From contig NZ_FQZX01000001.1 of NCBI RefSeq assembly GCF_900142175.1, positions 744,001 to 808,000 of the forward strand: a DNA stretch of 64,000 nucleotides. Direction: 5' to 3'. Both the position numbers and the translations under genes were made by a program. Under the pieces are notes generated by a model. The model made no database searches, was not told the DNA's origin, and worked only from the letters and a program-made list of their open reading frames with translations. The DNA comes from Maribacter aquivivus. GTDB taxonomy: Bacteria; Bacteroidota; Bacteroidia; Flavobacteriales; Flavobacteriaceae. This document shows positions 42,725-51,289 of this stretch, piece after piece. Each line of letters opens with the position of its first letter. The first letter of the stretch is position 1.

Positions 42725-44113
42725 TTATTTCTTGTCTTTGTTTCCGATCGAGAAACTGTTGATATACCCAATTGGATCCTTGGCATCATAGCTAGTACCA
42801 TCTATAAAGTCTGATGTCGCTGCTTTGTAACCATCAGTATCTGGAACATCTGCTGCTGGTATTTGACCTTCTGCAACCAAAAGATCTGCGGCTTTTTTCC
42901 ATATATCCGGTCTGTAGATATCTTTAATCGTACTTGCGTACCAATCAGAAGATTTTGATTCAGGAATTTGACCCCATCTACGCATTTGTGTTAAGAACCA
43001 TATTCCGTCAGAATAGAAAGGATATGTTGCGTTGTACTTATAGAATACATTGAAATCAGGCATTTCACGCTTGTCTCCTTTTTCGAATTCAAATGTTCCA
43101 GTCATAGAGTTTGCCAATACTTCTTTTGGTGCACCCACATATTGAGACATGGAAAGTATTTCTACAGCCTCTGCTCTATTAGAAGGTTCATCTAACCATT
43201 TACCAGCTCTAATTAATGCTTTTGTGACCGCTATAGCAGTGTTAGGATTTTGCTCTACAAACTGCTTTGTCATTACAAATACTTTCTCAGGATTGTTCTT
43301 CCAAATATCATAGTTGGTTGTTACCGGTACACCAATACCTTTAAATACCGCTTGTTGGTTCCAAGGCTCACCTACACAGTACCCATAAATAGTACCTGAC
43401 TCTAATGTTGCTGGCATTTGTGGCGGTGGCGTTACAGAAAGTAAAACCTCTGCATCTATCTGCCCTTGCACATTATCTGCTGTATACATACCTGGATGAA
43501 TACCCGCTGCAGCTAACCAATAACGTAATTCGTAATTGTGAGTAGATACTGGAAAAACCATTCCCATTTTAAATGGTTTGCCTTCATTTTTATACGAAGT
43601 AATTACCGGCTTTAAAGCATCTGCTTTAATTGGGTGAATAGGCTTACCATCTGAATCTGCAGGTACATTTGGCTTCATTTTAGACCAAACATCATTAGAA
43701 ACCGTAATTCCGTTACCATTTAAATCCATTGAAAATGGAGTAACCAATTCTGCTTGTCTACCAAAACCTGCTCCTGCAGCAATTGGCTGACCTGCCAACA
43801 TATGTGATCCGTCTAATTGACCATCTATTACACGGTCTAAAACATTTTTCCAGTTAGATTGTGCTTCTACCGAAACAAAAAGTCCTTCTTCTTCAAAAAA
43901 GCCTTTTTCTTTTGCAATGGCCAAAGGCGCCATATCTGTAAGTTTTATAAATCCAAAAGTTAATTGTGGCTTTTCAATGTCTAACATTTTAGTTTTTGAG
44001 GCTACAGCTTCTTCTGAAACCGTTTCGGCTTTCTTGCTTTTTGTATCTCCACAGGCCGTAAATACCAAGGCGAGGGAAAGGGTTAAAACAGACGAGGTAA
44101 AAATGTTTTTCAT
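42725..44113 (-). CDS. nrtA: nitrate/nitrite-binding lipoprotein of ABC transporter
   Basis: 462 residues of the NrtA/CmpA family. The signal ends in a lipobox (LALVFTACG, cysteine at residue 21), tethering it to the membrane. Family blocks are visible: [26 protein letters not shown] near the start, SHMLAGQP-like ligand contacts, and [13 protein letters not shown] with the conserved W. It binds nitrate for the NrtBCD importer. It is the first gene of the five-gene operon, whose promoter carries several TACGTA half sites. Confidence 0.9.
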   Translation of the reverse strand: MKNIFTSSVLTLSLALVFTACGDTKSKKAETVSEEAVASKTKMLDIEKPQLTFGFIKLTDMAPLAIAKEKGFFEEEGLFVSVEAQSNWKNVLDRVIDGQLDGSHMLAGQPIAAGAGFGRQAELVTPFSMDLNGNGITVSNDVWSKMKPNVPADSDGKPIHPIKADALKPVITSYKNEGKPFKMGMVFPVSTHNYELRYWLAAAGIHPGMYTADNVQGQIDAEVLLSVTPPPQMPATLESGTIYGYCVGEPWNQQAVFKGIGVPVTTNYDIWKNNPEKVFVMTKQFVEQNPNTAIAVTKALIRAGKWLDEPSNRAEAVEILSMSQYVGAPKEVLANSMTGTFEFEKGDKREMPDFNVFYKYNATYPFYSDGIWFLTQMRRWGQIPESKSSDWYASTIKDIYRPDIWKKAADLLVAEGQIPAADVPDTDGYKAATSDFIDGTSYDAKDPIGYINSFSIGNKDKK

Positions 44114-44134
44114 AATCTTAATTATTTAATGTTC

Positions 44135-44150
44135 TACGTATTAATACTTA
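44135..44150 (-). promoter_or_regulatory. imperfect operator of nrtA, proximal
   Basis: TACGTA-TTAA-TACTTA, one mismatch from the perfect dyad, 21 bases upstream of the nrtA start codon. Confidence 0.5.
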
Positions 44151-44154
44151 TTTC

Positions 44155-44170
44155 TACAAATATATACGTA
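44155..44170 (-). promoter_or_regulatory. imperfect operator and -7-like element of nrtA
   Basis: TACAAA-TATA-TACGTA. On the minus strand the overlapping TATATTTG (44157-44164) matches the Bacteroidota -7 consensus TAnnTTTG exactly, so promoter and operator coincide. A further TACGTG half site is at 44184. Confidence 0.5.
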
Positions 44171-44363
44171 ACAGCATTTCCCATACGTGATATAAGCGAT
44201 GTTTAAACCTCTTTTTACCACATATTAAAACACAGTAATTAGCCATATTAGAAACTGCCAAAAAACATGTTTTACAAACAAACCATTGTTTTACAATAGT
44301 TTACATACATTAAAATTAACGGTGTTAACTACGTAAATTAGGGAATGATAGAAATACGTACTA

Positions 44364-45122
44364 TTAGCTGTCTAGGTAGAAATTGTGCTCTGATATTTCT
44401 TTTTTAAGCAATTCAATATTAGAAATACCAACTCTTTTACCTTTGGTAAGTATCAAGCCTTCTTTTTTAAGAATAGAGAACATTCTTATGACCTGTTCTT
44501 CTGTGGTACCTGCATAATCTGCATACTCACGTCTACTTAATAAAAGGGAAGAAAATTCGTTAGTTTGTCCAAACTTACGATCGATATATAATAAGGTGTC
44601 TATGACACGTTCTCTAACCGTCATTTGAGATAACGATTTTACTCGGATTTCACTACGATTAAGTTCATTCGCATAAAACAACATAAAATCATATGTAAGA
44701 CTGGGTATTTCCCTTAAGGTTTCTTGAAGTAATTCTTTTGAAAAATAACATAAGGTACAATCTACCAAAGCAATGGCACTTATGGGGTACGTCTCTTCTG
44801 TACCAAAACCTCTATGCCCAATAATTTCACCCGGCACCGCAAAACGAACAATTTGTTCTTTACCATGAAGACCGGTTCTCAATACTTTGACCTTGCCACT
44901 TAGCAAAAAAAATAGCCCGGTAACAGAAGCACCTTCCATGATAAACTGCTGCCCTTTTTTACATTTGATTTCTTTTCTAGCCTGAACTAATTTTTCAATA
45001 TTAGAAGAATGAATATTCTTTTGAATTAGGCATTTCTTATTGGTACAAATATTACAGGCACTATCAAGTAGTTCAGAATTATTGGAAGAAAACTTTGATA
45101 TGTTTGTTGTGCCTGTACGCAT
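44364..45122 (-). CDS. FNR-like Crp/Fnr regulator of nitrate assimilation
   Basis: 252 residues. Three cysteines near the start, C23, C26 and C31 (C-x2-C-x4-C), and C125 (TLCYF, at the position of E. coli FNR Cys122) are the four ligands expected for an oxygen- or NO-sensitive 4Fe-4S cluster. A cyclic-nucleotide-like beta barrel (about 45-145), a dimer helix and a C-terminal helix-turn-helix follow. In the recognition helix E209 and R213 are kept but S212 is Ile (FNR: E-x-x-S-R), suggesting a changed target. It is 12 bases downstream of narK, so both share the promoter with the perfect operator at 46611. Confidence 0.85.
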   Translation of the reverse strand: MRTGTTNISKFSSNNSELLDSACNICTNKKCLIQKNIHSSNIEKLVQARKEIKCKKGQQFIMEGASVTGLFFLLSGKVKVLRTGLHGKEQIVRFAVPGEIIGHRGFGTEETYPISAIALVDCTLCYFSKELLQETLREIPSLTYDFMLFYANELNRSEIRVKSLSQMTVRERVIDTLLYIDRKFGQTNEFSSLLLSRREYADYAGTTEEQVIRMFSILKKEGLILTKGKRVGISNIELLKKEISEHNFYLDS

Positions 45123-45134
45123 AGATAATCTTAT

Positions 45135-46562
45135 TTATATAGTACTTGGAGATAAATCAATTACAGGCTTGTTAACTGTATTCAATTCTTCTTTCACTTG
45201 TTTTTCATCTTCTGTAGAGAATTTAATAGCAAGTGTTGTTAAGGCCGTAACGACTACAAAACCACCAATTATAAAGTAACCACTTGACACTGCACCCGAG
45301 GCAGCAGCAGCTTGAGCAGCTTTCATAGCCTCTTCTCCTAAATTTGCGTTCGAAGCCAATGCATTGGTTTCTGCCAAGGATGATTTTGATTTTAGCAATA
45401 GTGCAGCTAAAAACGCACCTACATTACCACCAGCACCAACAATACCTGAGATAGAACCAATTGCTTTTTTATTTATGAAGGGAACTACTGAGAAAGTTGC
45501 TCCTTCTGCCATTTGAACCGTTATACTAAAAGCTATTAAGAATATAATGCCCATTGCAAAACTTGTGGTCAGTGAAAAGACCGACAGCATCGCACCTTCA
45601 AGTGCCAGAATTACGGTTAAGAAAAGTACTCTACCACGTAAACCCTTTAATCTACCGAAACGGTCACCAAAAAACCCGCCTAAGGTTCTTGCAAATATGT
45701 TCATTAATGCAAAAGAAAGTACCAAGTTACCAGCCGTAGACCTCGTAAGTCCGAATGTGTTCTGCAGGTAATCATCCATTGTACCATACACGGTAAGTTC
45801 CATTCCAAAAGAGGCGGCATAAACAATAAAAAGAATCCAAACACGGTAATCTTTCAATACACTTACAAATGACTCTTCATCTTTTTTAAGCTTCGGCATT
45901 TTGCCAGCTTCTTTCAATTCTTTAAAATTACCTTCTGAGGTATCTTGTGTGAAAAAATAATACACAACACCCATTAGCATGGCAATTACACCAGCTATGA
46001 TCATAGAGTAACGCCAAGCAATTTCATCTGCAACTCCAAAACTGACCACTGCAGCAGCTATTAAAGGCATACCAAGACGGTTGGCACCACCACCTAAATT
46101 ACCCCATCCTGCTGAGGTAGCATTGGCAGTGCCAACAATATTGGGGGCAAACATAATAGAAGTATGAAACTGAGTAATTACAAATGATGCACCTATAAAA
46201 CCTATAAACAATCTACATATTAAGAATTGCATTGGTGTTTGAACAAAGCCAATAAGTATTACAGGTATAGCACCTAAAATCAACAAATAGGTATAACATA
46301 ACCTAGGACCATATTTATCACATAATTTTCCAATTAACAATCTAGCGAAAACAGTACCGGTTACTGCCAGTATAATCGAATTCCACTTTTGATCAGGAGT
46401 CAAGCCTAGATCTTTTACCACATCTGGCATAAACGGTACAATTCCAAACCATGCAAAGAAGCATATAAAAAACGCTATTGATGTAATCCAAAAAGTACGT
46501 ATTGGCATACTTTTTAAATCAGTTAACTTTAAAGTGGTCGATTTTTTGGATTGATTTTCCAT
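45135..46562 (-). CDS. narK: NarK-type nitrate/nitrite MFS transporter
   Basis: 475 residues from the methionine at 46562 (46574 adds four). About 12 membrane helices of the MFS. The nitrate signatures are recognisable: GWGNLGGGANRLGMPLI in helix 5 and a second glycine-rich stretch SISGIVGAGGNVGAFLAALL in helix 11, with basic residues in helices 2 and 8. It takes up nitrate or exchanges nitrate for nitrite. Having both this permease and the Nrt ABC system suggests uptake at different nitrate levels. The FNR-like gene follows. Confidence 0.9.
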   Translation of the reverse strand: MENQSKKSTTLKLTDLKSMPIRTFWITSIAFFICFFAWFGIVPFMPDVVKDLGLTPDQKWNSIILAVTGTVFARLLIGKLCDKYGPRLCYTYLLILGAIPVILIGFVQTPMQFLICRLFIGFIGASFVITQFHTSIMFAPNIVGTANATSAGWGNLGGGANRLGMPLIAAAVVSFGVADEIAWRYSMIIAGVIAMLMGVVYYFFTQDTSEGNFKELKEAGKMPKLKKDEESFVSVLKDYRVWILFIVYAASFGMELTVYGTMDDYLQNTFGLTRSTAGNLVLSFALMNIFARTLGGFFGDRFGRLKGLRGRVLFLTVILALEGAMLSVFSLTTSFAMGIIFLIAFSITVQMAEGATFSVVPFINKKAIGSISGIVGAGGNVGAFLAALLLKSKSSLAETNALASNANLGEEAMKAAQAAAASGAVSSGYFIIGGFVVVTALTTLAIKFSTEDEKQVKEELNTVNKPVIDLSPSTI

Positions 46563-46592
46563 GATATAGTTCAATTCGTTTATAAATCAGTA

Positions 46593-46600
46593 CAAACCTA
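46593..46600 (-). promoter_or_regulatory. -7 promoter element of narK
   Basis: On the minus strand, TAGGTTTG matches TAnnTTTG exactly, 10 bases downstream of the operator dyad (46611-46626). The operator then occupies the usual -33 region. Confidence 0.55.
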
Positions 46601-46610
46601 ATCTATTTTA

Positions 46611-46626
46611 TACGTAATTATACGTA
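46611..46626 (-). promoter_or_regulatory. operator dyad of narK-fnr
   Basis: TACGTA-ATTA-TACGTA, perfect half sites. It ends 36 to 48 bases upstream of the start codon, depending on which methionine is used. A further TACGTA is at 46651-46656. Confidence 0.75.
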
Positions 46627-46809
46627 GTTTTGTATGTTTTCTATATTTACTACGTATAATTATATAATATCCATAATTGGAAGCTGATAATTATTGAATT
46701 CGCAATTTTAAAAAGACAAAAATTAATAATTTATAATTTTTATTTTGAAAGCGGGCTTGTTTTCAAAGGACACTAAGTAGGTATCAGTGTTTCTAACTAA
46801 AACATTACA

Positions 46810-47601
46810 CTAAATAGCTCCATGTAATATACGCTGCACTTCCTCTTCAAAGAAAGAAGGATGATCTGCTACAACATCACCTATTACTATAATTCCATGC
46901 ATCGTTGTATCTATATTAGGTGTATGATGATGAATACTATCTAAGGTAGCTACAACGCAGCTTTCATTTTCTGTAGTTCCATTTTGTATTACGGCTATAG
47001 GCGTCATTCTACCCCTATATTTACTAACCTCATCTACAATTTCACTAAGTTTTCTTATACCCATTAATATAACCATTGTGGTAGATGATTTTGCTGCATA
47101 TTGCAAATCTTGTGAAAATGCACCATCTTTTTTAGTGGCAGTCATTACCCAAAAACTACTGCTTACCCCTCTTTTGGTCATAGGTATTCCTTGACTAGAT
47201 GGTACGGCAATTGAACTTGAAATACCTGGTATTATACTTACAGGAATACCAAAGGATTCTACATACTCTATCTCTTCATTTGCCCTACCAAAAACAAATG
47301 GATCACCGCCTTTTAATCTCACCACATGTCCGTATTCGAAGGCATATTTGACTATCAATTCATTAATCTCATCTTGAGTATGAGAGTGTTTTCCGCATCT
47401 TTTACCCGTATATATCTTAGGAATATCAGTACGTAGTTCAGATAACAGTTCATCACTAATTAATGCATCGTATAATATAACATCTGCCTCATTCAAAACT
47501 CTCAAACCCCTTACTGTTATTAGGTCTTTTGCTCCAGGTCCTGCTCCAACCAAACTTACTTTTGCCGTTTTCTCTAATTCCATCTTCATAGTATTTAGCA
47601 T
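46810..47601 (-). CDS. cobA: uroporphyrinogen-III C-methyltransferase
   Basis: 263 residues; the start may also be the methionine at 47583. SUMT uses S-adenosyl-methionine twice to make precorrin-2, the first step of sirohaem synthesis. Motifs: KVSLVGAGPGAKDLITVRG near the start, LRLKGGDPFVFGR-like (VRLKGGDPFVFGR), and IPGISSSIAVPS. It shares a 104-base intergenic region with divergent nirB, where a perfect operator lies, so sirohaem supply is probably co-regulated with the enzyme that needs it. Confidence 0.93.
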   Translation of the reverse strand: MLNTMKMELEKTAKVSLVGAGPGAKDLITVRGLRVLNEADVILYDALISDELLSELRTDIPKIYTGKRCGKHSHTQDEINELIVKYAFEYGHVVRLKGGDPFVFGRANEEIEYVESFGIPVSIIPGISSSIAVPSSQGIPMTKRGVSSSFWVMTATKKDGAFSQDLQYAAKSSTTMVILMGIRKLSEIVDEVSKYRGRMTPIAVIQNGTTENESCVVATLDSIHHHTPNIDTTMHGIIVIGDVVADHPSFFEEEVQRILHGAI

Positions 47602-47628
47602 TATTAATTATCGAATCTTCAACAAGAA

Positions 47629-47634
47629 TACGTA
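47629..47634 (-). promoter_or_regulatory. single TACGTA half site upstream of cobA
   Basis: A lone TACGTA, 27 bases upstream of the cobA start in the shared cobA/nirB region. Confidence 0.3.
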
Positions 47635-47661
47635 ATTATTTTCATAAAATTATCAATTATA

Positions 47662-47677
47662 TACGTATTTATACGTA
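47662..47677 (+). promoter_or_regulatory. operator dyad of nirB (and probably cobA)
   Basis: TACGTA-TTTA-TACGTA, perfect half sites, ending 28 bases before the nirB ATG. In the direction of transcription the 16-mer is identical to that of nasA. Confidence 0.75.
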
Positions 47678-47705
47678 ATATTGCTAAGTAGCTAAATAAT
47701 ACGGT

Positions 47706-50264
47706 ATGAAAACTATACTAGTTGTCGGTAATGGAATGGTAGGATACAAATTTTGTGAGAAGTTTGTCGCTAAAGAAGAAAGCAAACAATTTAAACTTAT
47801 TGTTTTTGGTGAAGAACCAAGGCCTGCGTATGACAGAGTTCACTTAAGTGAGTTTTTTGAAAATCAAGATGCTAAAGCTTTAGAAATGGCTCCGGCAGAA
47901 TGGTATACAGAAAACGGTATAGATTTAATTGTAGATGAACGTGTTGCTGACATCCATAGAACCAATAAAACCATCACTACCGCAAAAAATAGAGAGTTCT
48001 CATATGACTATCTTGTTTTAGCAACTGGATCATCTGCTTTTGTACCGCCAATTAAAGGTGTTGAAAAAGAAGGTGTTTTTGTATATAGAACTATTGAAGA
48101 TTTAGAAGGCATGCTGGCGTACGCTGCTAAAATAAAGGCAAAGAACCCAAATGCTAAAGCTGCTGTTTTAGGTGGCGGACTGCTAGGGCTAGAAGCTGGT
48201 AAAGCGGTAATGGATATGGGCTTGGAACCACATATTGTGGAGTTCGCACCTAAGTTAATGCCAAGACAGTTAGATTCTAGAAGTAGTCAGGTACTACAAT
48301 TAAAACTGGAATCTATTGGTTTAAACATTCACTTGAGCAAAGCTACCAATCAAATTCTTGGGGATGACGGATACATTACAGGAATGGAGTTTGGAGAAGA
48401 TGATGTTTTAGATGTTGAAATGTTAGTGGTTTCTGCAGGTATACGCCCAAGAGACGAGCTAGGTAGAAGTTGCGGATTAGAAGTTGGTGTTCGTGGCGGT
48501 ATTGTTGTAGATAACAAAATGCAAACATCTGATAACAATATATATGCTATAGGCGAGATTGCCCTATATAATCAAATGATTTATGGATTAGTTGCACCTG
48601 GCTACGATATGGCCGGTGTGGCAGTAGACCAAATTATTGGAAAAACAGAAACTCTAATGCCTGCTGAAATAGACATGTCTACCAAATTGAAATTGATCGG
48701 TGTTGATGTAGCAAGTTTTGGTGAACCTTTTATGCCTGCTGCAAAAGGACACTCTATTATATTTGAGAATAAAACACAGCATTTATATAAAAGAATCAAC
48801 GTAAGTCTTGACGGCAAAGAACTGCTAGGCGGCATTTTAGTTGGTGATGCATCTGATTATAGTATGTTACACCAAATCTACCTGAACGGAATGGCAATTC
48901 CTGAAGATGCTTCTCAATTAATTCTACCTGCAAGTGAAGGTGGGTCTTTTGGTAGTGCTCTGGATTTACCGGACGAAGCTCAAATTTGTTCTTGTGAAAA
49001 CGTGACAAAAGGTGAAATTTGTGGAGTAATTAAAGATGGTACTTGCGAAGATTTAGCTCGTGTTATTGGTTGTACAAAAGCAAGTACTAGTTGTGGTGGT
49101 TGTAAACCAATGGTGACGGATCTAGTAAATGAAACTTTAAAATCTCTTGGTAAAACAGTTAAAAATGTAATCTGTGAGCATTTTGAATATAGCCGTCAAG
49201 AACTATACATCATTATAAAAACTAAAAAACTAACCAGTTTTAATGAAGTTTTAGATACTTGTGGTACCGGTCATGGTTGTGAGACCTGTAAACCTTTAGT
49301 TTCTTCAATATTCGCAAGTTTATACAATGTTACCCCTAACGTAGAAGATGTTACTCAAGACACTAATGATAAGTTCTTGGCAAACATTCAACGAAATGGA
49401 ACATACTCTGTAGTACCAAGAATTGCTGGTGGAGAGATTACTCCACAAGATTTAATTGTACTAGGTAAAATAGGTTCTAAATATAACCTGTACACCAAAA
49501 TTACAGGTGGTGCACGAATTGATTTCTTTGGTGCGGAATTAAATGATTTACCTGCCATTTGGAAAGAATTAATTGATGCCGGCTTTGAAAGCGGACATGC
49601 CTACGGTAAATCTTTACGTACCGTAAAAAGCTGTGTTGGGTCAACCTGGTGTCGTTACGGCTTAGATGAAAGTATCTCTTTTGCTATAGAACTAGAAAAT
49701 AGATATAAAGGACTACGATCACCTCATAAATTAAAAGGTGGCGTATCTGGTTGTATTCGTGAGTGCGCAGAAGCTCGTGGAAAAGATTTTGGCGTAATCG
49801 CAGTAGAAGGCGGCTGGAATTTATATGTTGGCGGTAATGGTGGTGCAACACCTAAACATGCCAAATTATTAGCTGAACAAATAGATAACGAAACCGTTAT
49901 AAAATACTTAGACCGTTACCTAATGTACTATATACAAACTGCTGCACCATTAATGCGAACAGCAGCTTGGTTAGATAAATTGGAAGGTGGTATTGAGGAG
50001 CTTAAAAAAGTAGTTATCGAAGACAGCCTAAACATCAATGCCGAGTTAGAACAGCAAATGGAATTTTTGATCGATGCATATGAGTGCGAATGGAAACAGG
50101 CCATTGAAAATGAAGAAACAAAGAAACGCTTCAACCATTTTGTGAATTCTGATGATCGAGATGACAATTTAGTTTTTGTGCCATTACGTGATCAAAAAAT
50201 GCCAAAACATTGGGAAGCCAAACAAGAAAAGGCTGAAGAAGTATTATTTAAAACCTTGTCTTAA
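47706..50264 (+). CDS. nirB: assimilatory nitrite reductase, large subunit
   Basis: 852 residues, cytoplasmic, reducing nitrite to ammonium with six electrons from NAD(P)H. Domain order: FAD/NAD oxidoreductase (1-400, VVGNGMVGYKF), two BFD-like iron-sulfur modules (about 420-470 and 485-535, ICSCENVTKGEI and CGTGHGCETCKP), then the sirohaem reductase half domains (about 555-800) with the cluster cysteines in SCVGSTWCRYG (about 641-648) and GCIREC (about 682-687). It forms a complex with NirD, whose gene follows after 12 bases. Confidence 0.95.
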   Translation: MKTILVVGNGMVGYKFCEKFVAKEESKQFKLIVFGEEPRPAYDRVHLSEFFENQDAKALEMAPAEWYTENGIDLIVDERVADIHRTNKTITTAKNREFSYDYLVLATGSSAFVPPIKGVEKEGVFVYRTIEDLEGMLAYAAKIKAKNPNAKAAVLGGGLLGLEAGKAVMDMGLEPHIVEFAPKLMPRQLDSRSSQVLQLKLESIGLNIHLSKATNQILGDDGYITGMEFGEDDVLDVEMLVVSAGIRPRDELGRSCGLEVGVRGGIVVDNKMQTSDNNIYAIGEIALYNQMIYGLVAPGYDMAGVAVDQIIGKTETLMPAEIDMSTKLKLIGVDVASFGEPFMPAAKGHSIIFENKTQHLYKRINVSLDGKELLGGILVGDASDYSMLHQIYLNGMAIPEDASQLILPASEGGSFGSALDLPDEAQICSCENVTKGEICGVIKDGTCEDLARVIGCTKASTSCGGCKPMVTDLVNETLKSLGKTVKNVICEHFEYSRQELYIIIKTKKLTSFNEVLDTCGTGHGCETCKPLVSSIFASLYNVTPNVEDVTQDTNDKFLANIQRNGTYSVVPRIAGGEITPQDLIVLGKIGSKYNLYTKITGGARIDFFGAELNDLPAIWKELIDAGFESGHAYGKSLRTVKSCVGSTWCRYGLDESISFAIELENRYKGLRSPHKLKGGVSGCIRECAEARGKDFGVIAVEGGWNLYVGGNGGATPKHAKLLAEQIDNETVIKYLDRYLMYYIQTAAPLMRTAAWLDKLEGGIEELKKVVIEDSLNINAELEQQMEFLIDAYECEWKQAIENEETKKRFNHFVNSDDRDDNLVFVPLRDQKMPKHWEAKQEKAEEVLFKTLS

Positions 50265-50276
50265 AAAGATATCATT

Positions 50277-50654
50277 ATGAGCGAATTACTTTCAAAATAT
50301 AAAACGGTCAAAGAAGAAGATGTTAGATTATGGTTTAAAGCTGCTCCTGTAAGCGCTTTTCCTAGTGATGGTGGATCATGTGTAAAATATAAAGATTTAC
50401 AAATTGCCGTTTTTAATTTCTCAAGACTTAACAAGTGGTATGCTTGCCAGAACTTATCTCCTGAAAAACTCGAAAATGTGTTGTCAAGAGGTATGCTTGG
50501 AGACCATAAAGGAATTCCGAAAATAGCTTGTCCATTACACAAAAGAACTTTCTCATTAGAATCTGGAGAAAATTTAAATGGAGATTTAGCAGCAATTGCT
50601 ACATACCCAGTAAAAATAGAGTCGGACTTTGTGTATGTAGGTTTTTCTGAATAG
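50277..50654 (+). CDS. nirD: nitrite reductase, small subunit
   Basis: 125 residues of the NirD type: a Rieske-like beta fold that has lost the cluster ligands. The region that would hold the cluster reads IACPLHKRTFSLESGENL, with one Cys-His pair only. It supports the sirohaem subunit NirB. It lies in the operon nirB-nirD-DUF4202-sensor kinase-met8. Confidence 0.9.
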   Translation: MSELLSKYKTVKEEDVRLWFKAAPVSAFPSDGGSCVKYKDLQIAVFNFSRLNKWYACQNLSPEKLENVLSRGMLGDHKGIPKIACPLHKRTFSLESGENLNGDLAAIATYPVKIESDFVYVGFSE

Positions 50655-50675
50655 CTTTGATTAAATTAATGACTT

Positions 50676-51266
50676 ATGGCGACGACAGATAAATTACTGG
50701 TAGCATTTCAACATTTTGACGAAGCCAATACCCAAGACCCAAATACCGAAATGTTCGAGGGAACTACCTACCCAAAAGAAGTACTCTACGGTATTCGAAT
50801 GACCGAGCGCCTAAACGAATTTGACCCAACTGCATCTGAAGCTTTACGCTTAACTGCAAGGTGTCAACATATCTGCAGATGGGAAATACCGAGAGAGTCT
50901 TATGAAATGAACCGCGAAGGGTATTTGAGATGGCGACAAGAATTAAAGAAGTTTCATGCAAAGAAAGCTGCTTCTATTTTAGAAGATGTGGGTTATGATG
51001 ATGAAACCATTGACAATGTCAAATTTCTTTTAGAGAAAAAACAGCTAAAGAAAAACGAAGAAACCCAATCTTTAGAAGATGTTATCTGTTTGGTTTTTTT
51101 AGAATTCTATTTTGAACCTTTTGCGCACAAACATCCGGAGGATAAAACAATAGATATCCTTCAGAAAACATGGAGAAAAATGTCTATTAAAGGACAAGAA
51201 GCAGCTTTAAAATTACCGCTTTCTAAATTCTCCTTAAATTTAATTACCAAGGCACTTCACGCCTAA
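50676..51266 (+). CDS. DUF4202 protein
   Basis: 196 residues, all helical. The family label DUF4202 fits the start (LVAFQHFDEANTQDPN) and the central pattern ARCQHICRWEIPRESYEM.. with a conserved WR and FHAKKAASIL, whose histidines recall an HD-like metal site. It is found beside assimilatory nitrite reductases in Bacteroidota and some cyanobacteria, so a role in nitrogen assimilation is likely, but none is established. Confidence 0.8.
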   Translation: MATTDKLLVAFQHFDEANTQDPNTEMFEGTTYPKEVLYGIRMTERLNEFDPTASEALRLTARCQHICRWEIPRESYEMNREGYLRWRQELKKFHAKKAASILEDVGYDDETIDNVKFLLEKKQLKKNEETQSLEDVICLVFLEFYFEPFAHKHPEDKTIDILQKTWRKMSIKGQEAALKLPLSKFSLNLITKALHA

Positions 51267-51289
51267 TTACAATTTACGATTCATTTTTT

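Noticed and set aside
49616-49622. TACGTA-like word in nirB coding sequence
   Set aside because: A single half site inside a gene; no partner half at the 4-base spacing.
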